From positions 1,798,001 to 1,862,000 of the forward strand of contig NZ_CP133018.1 in the NCBI RefSeq assembly GCF_030866785.1: DNA of 64,000 nt, read 5' to 3'. A model generated the notes under the pieces. It worked only from the letters and a program-made list of their open reading frames with translations, ran no database searches and was not told where the DNA came from. Position numbers and translations under genes: made by a program. Source of the DNA: Agromyces protaetiae. Its GTDB lineage: Bacteria; Actinomycetota; Actinomycetes; Actinomycetales; Microbacteriaceae. Each line of letters starts with the position of its first letter. Positions within the stretch are counted from its first letter, which is position 1. Below are positions 10,122 through 18,410 of this stretch, piece by piece.

Positions 10122-10631
10122 ATGGCAGACCCACAGCGGGCCAGGAAGATGGCCGACCGCATCAAAGAGATCGTGGCGCGACGGCTCGACAAGGGGCTGC
10201 GCGACCCGCGGCTCGGGTTCGTGACGATCACCGATGTCCGGGTGACCGGCGACCTCCAGCACGCCTCGGTGTTCTACACCGTGTACGGCAGCGAGGAGGA
10301 ACGTCGCGACTCGGCCCTCGCGTTGAAGGCCGCGACCGGGATGCTCCGCACCGAGGTGGGCCGCAACCTCACGTCGCGGCTGACGCCGTCGCTCGAGTTC
10401 ATCGCCGACGCGATCCCCGAGAACGCCGAGCACATCGAGGCGCTGCTGCGCGAGGCGCGCACACGCGACGCGGAGAGCGCCGGTCTGGCGCAGTCCGCGC
10501 AATACGCCGGCGACCCCGACCCCTACGTCAAGCCGCGCGATCTCGACGAGGACGACGACGAGGACGCGGACGAGCTCGACGACGAGGCATCCGACCTCTC
10601 AGACGACGCGGAGGCGGGCGGCGCCCGCTGA
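10122..10631 (+). CDS. rbfA: 30S ribosome-binding factor A
   Basis: RbfA binds immature 30S subunits and helps mature the 5' end of 16S rRNA. The KH-like RbfA core occupies about residues 1-115 (ARKMADRIKEIVARRLD; DPRLGFVTITDVRVTGDLQ; LTPSLEFIADAIPENAEHIE in order). The remaining 50 residues are a very acidic Asp/Glu tail, longer than in most bacteria. The start ATG 10122 has GGAAGGAG upstream. It follows infB with a 62-bp gap that contains a strong hairpin. Confidence 0.96.
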   Translation: MADPQRARKMADRIKEIVARRLDKGLRDPRLGFVTITDVRVTGDLQHASVFYTVYGSEEERRDSALALKAATGMLRTEVGRNLTSRLTPSLEFIADAIPENAEHIEALLREARTRDAESAGLAQSAQYAGDPDPYVKPRDLDEDDDEDADELDDEASDLSDDAEAGGAR

Positions 10632-10671
10632 CCTGCCTCGCTGGTCGAGCATCGCCGGGCGCTCCTCGGGC

Positions 10672-11565
10672 CTACGAGTGGGGCAGCGCGTAGCCGTCGT
10701 CCTCGGCGACCGCGACGGCGAGCCCGTCGGCGACCAGCCCCGCGATCGCCCGCTCGAGCTGCTCGGCATCGGCCCAGAGCGACGCGAGTTCGGCGCGCGA
10801 GACCGGGCCGTGCGCGGCTCGCAGCTCGCGCATGACCAGACCGCGCACCTGGCGGTCGCTGCCCTCGAACCTCGCCGGCCGGCGCGGGGCAGGGCCGGAT
10901 GCCTCGGGGTAGCCCGCGGCTCGCCAGGCGCACATCCGTGCCACGGGGCACACCTCGCACTTCGGCGCCCGCGCCGTGCACACGGTCGCGCCGAGCTCCA
11001 TGGCGCCGGCGTTGAACGCGTGCGCCGCATCACGGTCCGCGGGGAGCAGTGCCTCCATGGCGGCCAGATCGCGCGCCGCCGACGGCGCATCGGCCCGCGC
11101 CCGGCCCTCGATCGCCCGCGCGATCACGCGCCGGGTGTTGGTGTCGACGACCGGGTGACGGTCGCCGAACGCAAAGGCGGCGATCGCCCGCGCCGTGTAC
11201 GGGCCGACGCCCTGCAGCGCGAGCAGCGCGTCGAGATCGCGCGGCACCTCGCCGCCGTGCCGTTCGACCAGCTCGGTCGCGGCGCGATGCAGCCAGAGCG
11301 CCCGCCGCGGGTAGCCGAGCCGATCCCACGCACGTACGGCCTCAGCGGCCGGTTCGGCCGCGAGCGCGGCGGGCGTCGGCCAGCGTGCCATCCACGCCTC
11401 CCACTTCGGCAGCACGCGTGAGACCTGCGTCTGCTGGAGCATGAACTCGCTCACCAGCACCGCCCACGCCGAGCGGTCGGCCGCACGCCAGGGCAGTGGG
11501 CGCGCAGCGCCCGCGAACCACCCGACGACGGCGTCGGCGAACCGGGCGGGGGAGGAACGAGGCAT
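10672..11565 (-). CDS. mutY: A/G-specific adenine glycosylase
   Basis: MutY removes adenine mispaired with 8-oxoguanine. The 297-aa protein shows FMLQQTQVSRVLPKWEAWMA, the helix-hairpin-helix LQGVGPYTARAIAAFAFG, the catalytic Asp in VDTNTRRV, and the [4Fe-4S] ligands CX6CX2CX5C in CTARAPKCEVCPVARMC. The C-terminal NUDIX-like 8-oxoG recognition domain is shortened, as in other short actinobacterial MutY proteins. Start ATG 11565 was preferred because a TACGCT -10 box (11578-11573) lies 7 nt upstream; longer frames upstream have no support. Convergent with rbfA. Confidence 0.93.
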   Translation of the reverse strand: MPRSSPARFADAVVGWFAGAARPLPWRAADRSAWAVLVSEFMLQQTQVSRVLPKWEAWMARWPTPAALAAEPAAEAVRAWDRLGYPRRALWLHRAATELVERHGGEVPRDLDALLALQGVGPYTARAIAAFAFGDRHPVVDTNTRRVIARAIEGRARADAPSAARDLAAMEALLPADRDAAHAFNAGAMELGATVCTARAPKCEVCPVARMCAWRAAGYPEASGPAPRRPARFEGSDRQVRGLVMRELRAAHGPVSRAELASLWADAEQLERAIAGLVADGLAVAVAEDDGYALPHS

Positions 11566-11686
11566 CCGTCTCAGCGTACGCATCGAACTCCCGCCTGCGC
11601 GCCAGTTCTGCGAGACCGCGCCACCACAGTTGGCGCGGCGGTGCAGAAGTGGCGCGGAGCGGCGGTGCGGCGTGCGCCGACCCGGG

Positions 11687-11692
11687 TAGCGT
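11687..11692 (+). promoter_or_regulatory. -10 box of the kinase-like gene (leaderless)
   Basis: TAGCGT ends 6 nt before ATG 11699; no Shine-Dalgarno is present. Confidence 0.55.
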
Positions 11693-11698
11693 GGACGC

Positions 11699-12286
11699 AT
11701 GGAGCTGGTGACGACGCCGAGGGTGCGCTTCCTGCGTGCGGTTGCCGATGTGGTGCTCGAGCGGTACGGCCGCGGGCGCATGATCGTGGCCGTCACGGGA
11801 CCGGCCGGGGCCGAGGCATCCCGATTCGCCGACGACCTGCGCGACGTGCTCGCCGAACGCGACCACACGGTGTTCCGCGCGCACCTCGACGACTTCCACC
11901 GCTCGCGCGAAGCGCAGTCCGCGTTCGGCCCGGACACGCCCGAGCGCTATGTGCGCTACGGGTTCGACGAGTCCGCGCTCCTCAGGTCGCTCGTGGAGCC
12001 GTTCCGCATGGGCGGGTCCGCCGCGTTCGTCACGCGAGTGCTCGACGCCGCGCGGGACGCCTGGGTCGAGCCCAAGTGGATCACCGGGCCCGAGGACGCC
12101 ATCCTCGTCATCGACGGCCGCTTCCTGCTGCGCGACCGGCTGGCGCGCCTCTGGGACTACCGGATCGCCATCGACGGCGAGCCCACCGATCCGGCCGACG
12201 TGATCGCGTACGCCGAACGCGACCCGAGGACCGTCGCCGATCTCGTGCTCGATCTCTCGGACCCGGGGCATCCGCGCGCCGTGTGA
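11699..12286 (+). CDS. Uridine-kinase-like P-loop-fold protein with degenerate Walker A
   Basis: A 195-aa protein resembling the uridine kinase/AAA-like family: IVAVTGPAGAEASRFADDL stands where GxxGxGKS/T-containing motif 1 is expected, FRAHLDDFHRSR corresponds to the DDFH/DDFY substrate motif, and ILVIDGRFLLRDRL to the Walker B-like VxEGxFL segment. The Walker A lysine is absent (GPAGAEAS), so normal ATP phosphate transfer is doubtful. Leaderless start as judged by the TAGCGT box. It converges on the next gene with only 3 bp between stop codons. Substrate unknown. Confidence 0.75.
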   Translation: MELVTTPRVRFLRAVADVVLERYGRGRMIVAVTGPAGAEASRFADDLRDVLAERDHTVFRAHLDDFHRSREAQSAFGPDTPERYVRYGFDESALLRSLVEPFRMGGSAAFVTRVLDAARDAWVEPKWITGPEDAILVIDGRFLLRDRLARLWDYRIAIDGEPTDPADVIAYAERDPRTVADLVLDLSDPGHPRAV

Positions 12287-12289
12287 CCG

Positions 12290-13291
12290 TCAGCGCGCGA
12301 GCACCGCGAGCACCGCGTGCACCCGCTCATCCGGCAGGAACCCGTCGCGTTCGACCTCGTGCACGAGCGACGCCAGCGCCGCATTGACGGGCGCGGCGAC
12401 GCCCGCGAGCCGGGACTCGGCGACGACCGCCCCGTTCAGGTGATCGACCTCGGTCGGCTGCCGACGCCGGATGCTCTGCTGCGTCGACCCGAGGTTCGGA
12501 ACGCGCCCCATGCGTCGCGCCATCAGCCAGGGCAGCACCTGGCCCACGGCGAGCGGCAGCCGAGCGAAGACCCGGAGGCGGAGGTCGCTGAGACCCTGCA
12601 GCGCACCGAAGGTGACGCCCCGCGCCACACCGACCCGCACGCACTCGCGCATGGAGGCGGTCACCACGCGCCGGAGGCGCGCGTCGGCGATGACCTCTTG
12701 TACGCTGCGGCCGACGATGGCGGGCACGGCGTTCAGCATGTTCACCACGAGCTTCGTCCATTGCGCACCGCGGAATCCCGGGATCGCGATGACAGGTACG
12801 GCCTCCGAGAGCATGGCGGCGATGCGCAGGGCCTCGGCGTCGGGAGGGCCGTCGCCGGCCCCCAGATAGCTCGTCGCGCGCGCCGTGACGCGCACCACGC
12901 CGGGCTCGGTGTGGTTGGCGGCGATGATCGAGAGGAGACCGAAGCAGCGGGACGCGGGCAGGAGCCGGGCGGCGGTGTCGACGCCCGCGAGGCCGTTCTG
13001 CACGACGACGACGGTCGCGCCGTCGGCGAGGTCCCGGTTGGCGGCGATCGCGGCTTCCGCGTCGTGCGCCTTCGTGCACACGAGCACGAGGTCGGCAGGA
13101 CGCGTGAGCCGGTCGGCCACGGCCACCCTCGCGTGCACGTCGCCGTATCCGCCGCTCAACCGGATGCCGTGCTCGCGGATCGCCTCGAGACCACGACCGC
13201 GTGCGGTCACCTCGACGTCGTGGCCCGCGCGGGTCAGCAGCGCCGCGAACATGCCGCCGAGCGCGCCCGAGCCGATGATCCCGATGCGCAT
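12290..13291 (-). CDS. 2-dehydropantoate 2-reductase family protein
   Basis: ApbA/PanE-type NADPH-dependent ketopantoate reductase, normally acting in pantothenate synthesis. The 333-aa protein has the N-terminal GxGxxGG Rossmann motif (RIGIIGSGALGGMFAALL), LVCTKAHD with the conserved Lys, QNG, and the C-terminal active-site helix (QWTKLVVNMLNAV) with EVDHLNGAVV. These cover the conserved Lys/Asn residues of the family. The length is normal. A TACGCT box (13303-13298) 6 nt before ATG 13291 suggests leaderless expression. Paralogues of other specificity are common, so the gene symbol is left empty. Confidence 0.88.
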   Translation of the reverse strand: MRIGIIGSGALGGMFAALLTRAGHDVEVTARGRGLEAIREHGIRLSGGYGDVHARVAVADRLTRPADLVLVCTKAHDAEAAIAANRDLADGATVVVVQNGLAGVDTAARLLPASRCFGLLSIIAANHTEPGVVRVTARATSYLGAGDGPPDAEALRIAAMLSEAVPVIAIPGFRGAQWTKLVVNMLNAVPAIVGRSVQEVIADARLRRVVTASMRECVRVGVARGVTFGALQGLSDLRLRVFARLPLAVGQVLPWLMARRMGRVPNLGSTQQSIRRRQPTEVDHLNGAVVAESRLAGVAAPVNAALASLVHEVERDGFLPDERVHAVLAVLAR

Positions 13292-13338
13292 CGTCTCAGC
13301 GTAGGCCAGCGCGCGACGGCGGCCCGCCGTCCGGGGTA

Positions 13339-13344
13339 TAGCCT
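13339..13344 (+). promoter_or_regulatory. truB -10 box (leaderless)
   Basis: TAGCCT ends 6 nt before GTG 13351, deciding that start. Confidence 0.6.
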
Positions 13345-13350
13345 GGATCG

Positions 13351-14244
13351 GTGATCAGCGGCATCCTCCTCGTCGACAAGCCGCAGGGGATGACCAGCCA
13401 CGACGTCGTCAGCCGCGTGCGGCGCCTCGCCGGCACCCGCAAGGTGGGCCATGCCGGCACCCTCGACCCGATGGCCACCGGCCTGCTCCTGCTCGGCGTC
13501 AACGATGCGACCAGGCTCTTGCACTACCTCGTCGGACTCGACAAGGAGTACACGGCGACGATCCGGCTCGGGTGGGGCACGACGACCGACGACGCCGAGG
13601 GCGAGCCGCTCACGCCCGCGTCTGCCGAGACCGTCGCGGGCGTCGACGACACCGCCATCTCGAACGGCATTCGCGACCTCACGGGTGACCTCGAGCAGGT
13701 GCCGAGCTCGGTGAGCGCGATCAAGGTCGACGGAAAGCGCGCCTACCACCGCGTGCGGGGCGGCGAGACCGTCGAGCTCGCGGCGCGGTCCGTGCGGGTC
13801 AGCGAGTTCGAGCAGCTCGCCGTGCGGCGCGACGGGGCCTCGATCGACGTCGACGTGCGGGTCGCGGTCTCCTCGGGCACCTACGTGCGGGCGCTCGCGC
13901 GCGATCTCGGTGCAGCGCTCGGCGTCGGCGGGCACCTGACGGCGCTGCGGCGCACGCGGGTGGGCCGGTTCCCGGTGACGGATGCCTCGGCGCTCGAGCC
14001 GCTCGACGTCGCCGCGACGATCGTCGGCGCAGCCGACGCGGCGCGGTCGGCGCTGCCGGTCGTCGAGCTCGACCCTGCGGCAGCGATCGACCTCGGCCAC
14101 GGCAAACGCATCGCAGCCCCGGCGGACGCCCCCGCGGCGACACCGATCGCGGCGATCGTCGGCGACCGGCTCGTCGCCGTCGTCGAGCGTCGCGGCGACC
14201 AGTTCCGGGTGCTCACGGGCTTCCCGGACGGAGGCGCCGCATGA
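13351..14244 (+). CDS. truB: tRNA pseudouridine(55) synthase
   Basis: TruB makes pseudouridine 55 in the T-loop of tRNAs. The 297-aa protein begins GILLVDKPQGMTSHDVVSRV and carries the catalytic Asp in GHAGTLDPMATGLLLLG (about residue 39), YTATIRLGWGTTTDDAEGE, and SSVSAIKVDGKRAY; the C-terminal PUA-like part is present. Start GTG 13351 follows from the -10 box. The stop overlaps the next gene by 4 bp (ATGA), so the following membrane protein is translationally coupled. Confidence 0.96.
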   Translation: MISGILLVDKPQGMTSHDVVSRVRRLAGTRKVGHAGTLDPMATGLLLLGVNDATRLLHYLVGLDKEYTATIRLGWGTTTDDAEGEPLTPASAETVAGVDDTAISNGIRDLTGDLEQVPSSVSAIKVDGKRAYHRVRGGETVELAARSVRVSEFEQLAVRRDGASIDVDVRVAVSSGTYVRALARDLGAALGVGGHLTALRRTRVGRFPVTDASALEPLDVAATIVGAADAARSALPVVELDPAAAIDLGHGKRIAAPADAPAATPIAAIVGDRLVAVVERRGDQFRVLTGFPDGGAA

Positions 14245-14609
14245 TCGACTGGTTCACCTGGGTCCAGATCGGCGTGGCGGTGATCGCCGGCCTCGTGTGC
14301 CTCGGGCTCGGGTTCGCCGGGCGCGTACCGAGCGACGTCTCGATCGGCGCCCTCGCGGTGGTCGAGGCGCTGCTCCTCGTCCAGGCGGTGATCGCGATCG
14401 CGGCGCCCGCGTTCGGCAACGTGCCGACCGGCAGTGTGCTCGAGTTCGTCGTCTACCTCGTCGGCGCGCTGTTGCTGCCGCCGGCCGCCGGCTTCTGGGC
14501 GCTCCTCGAACGCAACCGATGGTCGACCGTCGTCCTCGGCGTCGCGGCACTCGCCGTCGCCGTCATGGTCTACCGGATGATGCAGATCTGGACCGTGCAG
14601 CAGGCGTGA
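14241..14609 (+). CDS. Small four-helix membrane protein
   Basis: 122-aa hydrophobic protein with four predicted membrane helices (about residues 5-27, 33-55, 64-86, 92-112) and short loops. ATG 14241 overlaps the truB stop by 4 bp. Proteins of this kind are frequently found after truB in Microbacteriaceae-like neighbourhoods, but I recognise no functional family. Co-expression with truB is likely from the overlap. Confidence 0.75.
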   Translation: MIDWFTWVQIGVAVIAGLVCLGLGFAGRVPSDVSIGALAVVEALLLVQAVIAIAAPAFGNVPTGSVLEFVVYLVGALLLPPAAGFWALLERNRWSTVVLGVAALAVAVMVYRMMQIWTVQQA

Positions 14610-14643
14610 CCCGCCGGAAACCCCGCCACCGTTGATGCGTGAC

Positions 14644-14674
14644 GCCCGGGCCACCGAAATGCCGAGCCCGGGCC
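14644..14674 (+). terminator. Possible hairpin before the next membrane gene
   Basis: Two copies of GCCCGGGCC (14644-14652, 14666-14674) can pair over 8 bp around a 14-nt loop. Each copy is also self-complementary, so the assignment is weak. Confidence 0.35.
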
Positions 14675-14680
14675 ACGTGA

Positions 14681-15154
14681 ATGAGAGAATCGAACGTCAT
14701 GACCTCCGCACGCCCGTCCACCGCGAACGAGACCCGCCGACCCCGCCGCATGAGCGGCGTCGGACGCGTCCTCATCGCCGTGTACGGCGTGCTCGCGCTC
14801 GCGGCCGTGGGGCGCTCGCTCGTGCAGATCGTCGAGAAGTTCGACGAGGCGCCGCTCGCGTATGCGCTGTCGGGGCTCGCCGCGGTGGTCTACGTCGTCG
14901 CCACGATCGCACTCATCGCCCCGGGCCGCGCGTGGTATCGCGTCGCCTGGGCGACCATCGTCTTCGAGTTCGCCGGGGTGCTCGTGATCGGCACGTTGAG
15001 CGTCGTGCTGCCCGAGCTCTTCCCGCACGACACCGTGTGGTCGTGGTACGGCCGCGGCTACCTGTTCATCCCGCTGGTGCTCCCGGTGCTCGGCATGTGG
15101 TGGCTCGCGAAGCACCGCCCAGGAGTCTCCGACACCGCGGGCGGCGCCCGGTGA
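14681..15154 (+). CDS. Hypothetical membrane protein upstream of ribF
   Basis: About 157 aa; four membrane helices after a basic N-terminus (about residues 28-45, 58-80, 88-108, 125-142). The start is uncertain: ATG 14681 or ATG 14699 (MTSARPSTAN), neither with a clear ribosome site. The stop overlaps the ribF GTG by 4 bp, so the two are coupled. No functional family recognised. Confidence 0.7.
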   Translation: MRESNVMTSARPSTANETRRPRRMSGVGRVLIAVYGVLALAAVGRSLVQIVEKFDEAPLAYALSGLAAVVYVVATIALIAPGRAWYRVAWATIVFEFAGVLVIGTLSVVLPELFPHDTVWSWYGRGYLFIPLVLPVLGMWWLAKHRPGVSDTAGGAR

Positions 15155-16080
15155 GGACCTTCGAAGGGCTGGCTTCGGTGCCGGCCGGATTCGGGCCGTC
15201 GGCGGTCACGATCGGCAAGTTCGACGGGGTCCACCAGGGCCACCGGGCGGTCATCTCGGAGCTCCGCGCCGTCGCCGAGGCGCGCGACCTCCGCTCCGTG
15301 GTCGTGACGTTCGATCGCAACCCGCTCGCGCTGCTCGCGCCCGACCGCTGCCCCGACGCCCTTGTGAGCGTCCGGCAGAAGCTGGGGCTGCTCGCGACGA
15401 CGGGACTCGACGCCGCGCTCGTGCTGCCCTTCGACCGGGCGCTCGCGAGTCTCGCACCCGAGGAGTTCGTGCGGCGCGTGCTCGTCGACACGCTCGGCGC
15501 GCGCGCGGTGCTCGTGGGCGCCGACTTCCGGTTCGGCGCGCGAGGGGCCGGCGACGTCGCCCTCCTCGAGCGGCTGGGCGGCGAGCTCGGCTTCGCGGTC
15601 GAGCTCATCGGGGATGTGCGACCCGAGGGGGAGCGGCGGGTGTCGTCCACCTGGGTCCGCGAGCTCCTGGCGGAGGGTGACGTCCGGCACGCCGCTCGTC
15701 TGCTCGGGCACGCGCCGACGGTGTCGGGCATCGTCGTGCACGGCGCCGCGCGCGGCCGTGAGCTCGGATTTCCGACGGCCAACCTCTCGCCCGACTCGGA
15801 GGGGCTCATCCCCGCCGACGGCGTGTACGCGGGCTGGCTCAGCGACGCGGGCACGCGGTACCCGGCCGCGATCTCGGTGGGCAACAACCCGACGTTCGAG
15901 GGTGTGCCGCGCAAGCAGGTCGAGGCGTACGTGCTCGACCGCGAGCTCGACCTCTACGACCGGCTGGTCGAGGTCGAGTTCGTGGACCGGATCCGCGGCA
16001 TGATCGCGTTCGACAGCATCGATGCGCTGATCGCACGCATGCGTGACGACGTCGACGTCGCGCGAGAGCTCCTCGAGTGA
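15151..16080 (+). CDS. ribF: Bifunctional riboflavin kinase / FAD synthetase
   Basis: RibF phosphorylates riboflavin to FMN and adenylates FMN to FAD. The 309-aa protein has the N-terminal nucleotidyltransferase module (TIGKFDGVHQGHRAVI with the GxxHxGH-like motif; VGADFRFGARGAGD; SSTWVRELLAEGDV) and the C-terminal flavokinase module (VVHGAARGRELGFPTANL; ADGVYAGWL; VGNNPTF). Both activities therefore look intact. The start GTG 15151 overlaps the previous stop (GTGA), and the ribF stop overlaps the next start in the same way. Confidence 0.96.
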   Translation: MRTFEGLASVPAGFGPSAVTIGKFDGVHQGHRAVISELRAVAEARDLRSVVVTFDRNPLALLAPDRCPDALVSVRQKLGLLATTGLDAALVLPFDRALASLAPEEFVRRVLVDTLGARAVLVGADFRFGARGAGDVALLERLGGELGFAVELIGDVRPEGERRVSSTWVRELLAEGDVRHAARLLGHAPTVSGIVVHGAARGRELGFPTANLSPDSEGLIPADGVYAGWLSDAGTRYPAAISVGNNPTFEGVPRKQVEAYVLDRELDLYDRLVEVEFVDRIRGMIAFDSIDALIARMRDDVDVARELLE

Positions 16081-17309
16081 GGCGACCGGGTCGGCCCGTC
16101 GACGCACGCAATCCGGCCCCGCTCTGGGCGGGGCGTACGCTCGCGCTCATCGGCATCGTGCTCGTCGCGTTCAACCTGCGCTCGGCGGTCGCGTCGCTCT
16201 CGCCGATCCTCGCCGAGCTCGAGGCCGATCTCGAGCTGAACTCGGTCGTGGTCGGCGTGCTCGGCATGCTGCCCCCGCTCTGCTACGCGGTGTTCGGCAT
16301 CAGCACGCCGCTGCTCGCGAAGCGATTCGGGTTGGAGGCGACGCTCGTCGTGGCCCTCGCCGCGCTCACCGTCGGGCTCGCGGGCCGCGGGCTCGCGCCC
16401 GATGCCGTGATGCTGGTGCTTGCGAGCGCGGTGACGTTCGCGGCGATCGGCGTCGGCAACGTGCTGCTGCCGCCGCTGGTCAAGCGGTACTTCCCGGACC
16501 GCATCGGCCTCATGACCACGGTCTACGCGACGGCGATGTCGATCAGCACCTTCGTGCCTCCGCTCGTGGCGGTGCCCGTGGCGGAGGCGACGCACTGGCG
16601 GGTGTCGCTCGGTGAGTGGGCGGCGATCGCGGCACTCAGCCTGATCCCGTGGATCGCGCTGCTCGTGCATCCGTCACGCCGGGGCGGCCGGGCGGCGCCC
16701 GAGGAGGCGGCGCCGTCGCAGCTGGGGCGCGCGGCGCGCTCCCCGCTCGCCTGGGCGCTCACGACGATCTTCGCGGTGTCGGCGCTGAACGCGTACACGC
16801 TCTTCGCGTGGCTGCCGACGCTGCTGCACGACACGGCGGGGACGAGTCATGCCGAGGGCGGAGCGCTGCTCTCGCTCTACGCCGCGATGGGCCTGCCGAC
16901 GAGCATCCTCGTCCCGCTGCTCGCGGCACGGTACGGCCGGATCGGGGTGCTCATCGTGGCCTCCGTCGTGTCGCTGGTGCTCGGCAATGCGGGCCTGCTG
17001 TTCGTCCCCGGCGTCGCGACGTGGCTCTGGGTGGCGCTAGCCGGCCTCGGGCCGTTGCTCTTCCCGCTCGCGCTGGTGCTCATCAATCTGCGAACCCGTA
17101 CCCATTCGGGCTCGGTGGCGCTGAGCGGGTTCGTGCAGTCGGCGGGGTACCTCCTGGTGGCCGCCGGCCCGCTGGTGATCGGCGCCGTGCACGAGTGGAC
17201 CGGGGGCTGGACCTGGCCACTCGTGATCCTGCTCGTCTCGGCGGTGCCGGCGGCGGTGGCCGGGTTCGTCGTCGCGCGGCCGCGTTACCTGGAAGACGAG
17301 CGCGCCTGA
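16077..17309 (+). CDS. CynX/NimT family MFS transporter
   Basis: 410-aa major facilitator with twelve predicted membrane helices. The sequence IVLVAFNLRSAVASLSPIL at the first helix and GNVLLPPLVKRYFPDR in the fourth region are typical of the CynX/NimT (cyanate / 2-nitroimidazole efflux-like) subfamily. The substrate cannot be inferred. Start GTG 16077 overlaps the ribF stop by 4 bp, so it is probably the last gene of the 14.7-17.3 kb operon. It converges with the ROK gene; the intervening 50 bp contain a 20-bp direct repeat. Confidence 0.85.
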   Translation: MRRPGRPVDARNPAPLWAGRTLALIGIVLVAFNLRSAVASLSPILAELEADLELNSVVVGVLGMLPPLCYAVFGISTPLLAKRFGLEATLVVALAALTVGLAGRGLAPDAVMLVLASAVTFAAIGVGNVLLPPLVKRYFPDRIGLMTTVYATAMSISTFVPPLVAVPVAEATHWRVSLGEWAAIAALSLIPWIALLVHPSRRGGRAAPEEAAPSQLGRAARSPLAWALTTIFAVSALNAYTLFAWLPTLLHDTAGTSHAEGGALLSLYAAMGLPTSILVPLLAARYGRIGVLIVASVVSLVLGNAGLLFVPGVATWLWVALAGLGPLLFPLALVLINLRTRTHSGSVALSGFVQSAGYLLVAAGPLVIGAVHEWTGGWTWPLVILLVSAVPAAVAGFVVARPRYLEDERA

Positions 17310-17317
17310 CGACGGCC

Positions 17318-17357
17318 GACTCGCGCCGGCTCGCGCCGACTCGCGCCGGCTCGCGCC
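17318..17357. repeat. 20-bp tandem duplication between convergent genes
   Basis: A 20-bp unit of alternating ACTCGCGCCGG/CTCGCGCC is perfectly repeated at 17318-17337 and 17338-17357, directly after the MFS stop and before the ROK stop (opposite strand). Confidence 0.85.
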
Positions 17358-17360
17358 CGG

Positions 17361-18293
17361 TCAGCCCGTCGGCTGCGGGCGGTGCACGAGCGCGCCCGCG
17401 CCGATGAGCGGGCCCTCGTCCGAGAGTCCCGAGGGCTCGATCCGCGTGCGCTGCACGAAGTCGAACTCCGTGCGCTCCGCGAGGGCGGCGCGGGCGTGGT
17501 CGAAGAGCGCGGGGGAGACGCGGGAGAAGCCGCCGCCGATGGCGACGAGGTCGAGGTCGACGAGGTTCGTCGCGGACGCGATCGCGCGACCGATCGCGGT
17601 CCCGGATCGTTCGACGGCGGCGATCGCGATCGGGTCGCCGGCCGCGTGCGCGGCTGCGAGGTCCTCGCCGGTCTCGCCGGTGAAGCCCTGACGTCTGGCC
17701 CAGGCGACCGTGCGCGGGCCCGAGGCGATGGCTTCGAGGCATCCGCGCCCGCCACAGGCGCAGGGGTCGTCGAATCCGCCGACCTCGACGTGGCCGATGT
17801 GCCCGCCGTTGCCCGACGGGCTGGGCGCGGCAGCGCCGCCGAGCAGCAGGCCGCCGCCGACCCCGGTCGACACGACCATGCCGAGCAGGTTGCGGCTGCC
17901 CTGCCCGACGCCGACCCATGACTCGGCGAGCACGATGCAGAGGCCGTCGATGCGCAGGTCGACCGGCACACCCGGGATCAGCGCGGCGACGTCGGCCGCG
18001 AGCGGGTGCCCGCGCCAGACCGGCACGTTGAGCGGCGAGATCGTCCGTTCGCGGAGGTCGACGGGCCCGGCCGAACCGATGCCGGCGCCGATCAGGGACC
18101 CGCCTTCGGGCAGTGCGTCGCGCGCGCCCGCGACGACCTCGGCGACCGCGAGCCGCAGTTCGTCGGAGGAGGCGTTCGGTCCGGTGGGCCGGCGGTGCCG
18201 GCTGCCGGGGAGCAGGGTGCCGCGGTCGTCGACGAGCGCGGCTTCGACTTTGGTGCCGCCGAAGTCGACGGCGAGCGCGATGGGGCTGGGCAT
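17361..18293 (-). CDS. ROK family sugar kinase
   Basis: 310-aa ROK protein, most likely a glucokinase or related hexose kinase; no helix-turn-helix precedes the kinase core, so it is not a ROK repressor. DFGGTKVEAALVDDRG is the phosphate-binding motif, GIGSAGPVDL and VSTGVGGGLLLGG follow, GGHIGHVEV contains a conserved His, and CACGGRGCLEAIASG is the ROK zinc motif. Start ATG 18293 is chosen because TAAGCT (18306-18301) lies 7 nt upstream; the upstream in-frame ATG at 18326 would precede the promoter. Divergent from the SorC-type regulator. Confidence 0.9.
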   Translation of the reverse strand: MPSPIALAVDFGGTKVEAALVDDRGTLLPGSRHRRPTGPNASSDELRLAVAEVVAGARDALPEGGSLIGAGIGSAGPVDLRERTISPLNVPVWRGHPLAADVAALIPGVPVDLRIDGLCIVLAESWVGVGQGSRNLLGMVVSTGVGGGLLLGGAAAPSPSGNGGHIGHVEVGGFDDPCACGGRGCLEAIASGPRTVAWARRQGFTGETGEDLAAAHAAGDPIAIAAVERSGTAIGRAIASATNLVDLDLVAIGGGFSRVSPALFDHARAALAERTEFDFVQRTRIEPSGLSDEGPLIGAGALVHRPQPTG

Positions 18294-18300
18294 ACGCACC

Positions 18301-18306
18301 AGCTTA
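18301..18306 (-). promoter_or_regulatory. ROK gene -10 box (leaderless)
   Basis: TAAGCT on the minus strand, 7 nt before ATG 18293. Confidence 0.6.
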
Positions 18307-18322
18307 GGTGCGTGCGCGTTCG

Positions 18323-18350
18323 CCATGATTGCTCATATGCGCATGAATGG
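18323..18350. promoter_or_regulatory. Imperfect 28-bp inverted repeat, candidate operator
   Basis: A palindrome starting CCAT, centred on CATATG and ending ATGG; 20 of 28 positions are symmetric. It lies between the divergent ROK and SorC-type genes and could be the binding site of the latter. Inference from position and symmetry only. Confidence 0.4.
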
Positions 18351-18410
18351 CAGCGAGTGTTGCTGATCGTGGCTCGGCTGCCTACCCTGGTGAGAGCGGA
18401 AGGGAGGCGC

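Noticed and set aside
7261..10134. 957-codon open frame antisense to infB
   Set aside because: It mirrors the GC-biased third positions of infB, has no family features and overlaps the real gene completely.
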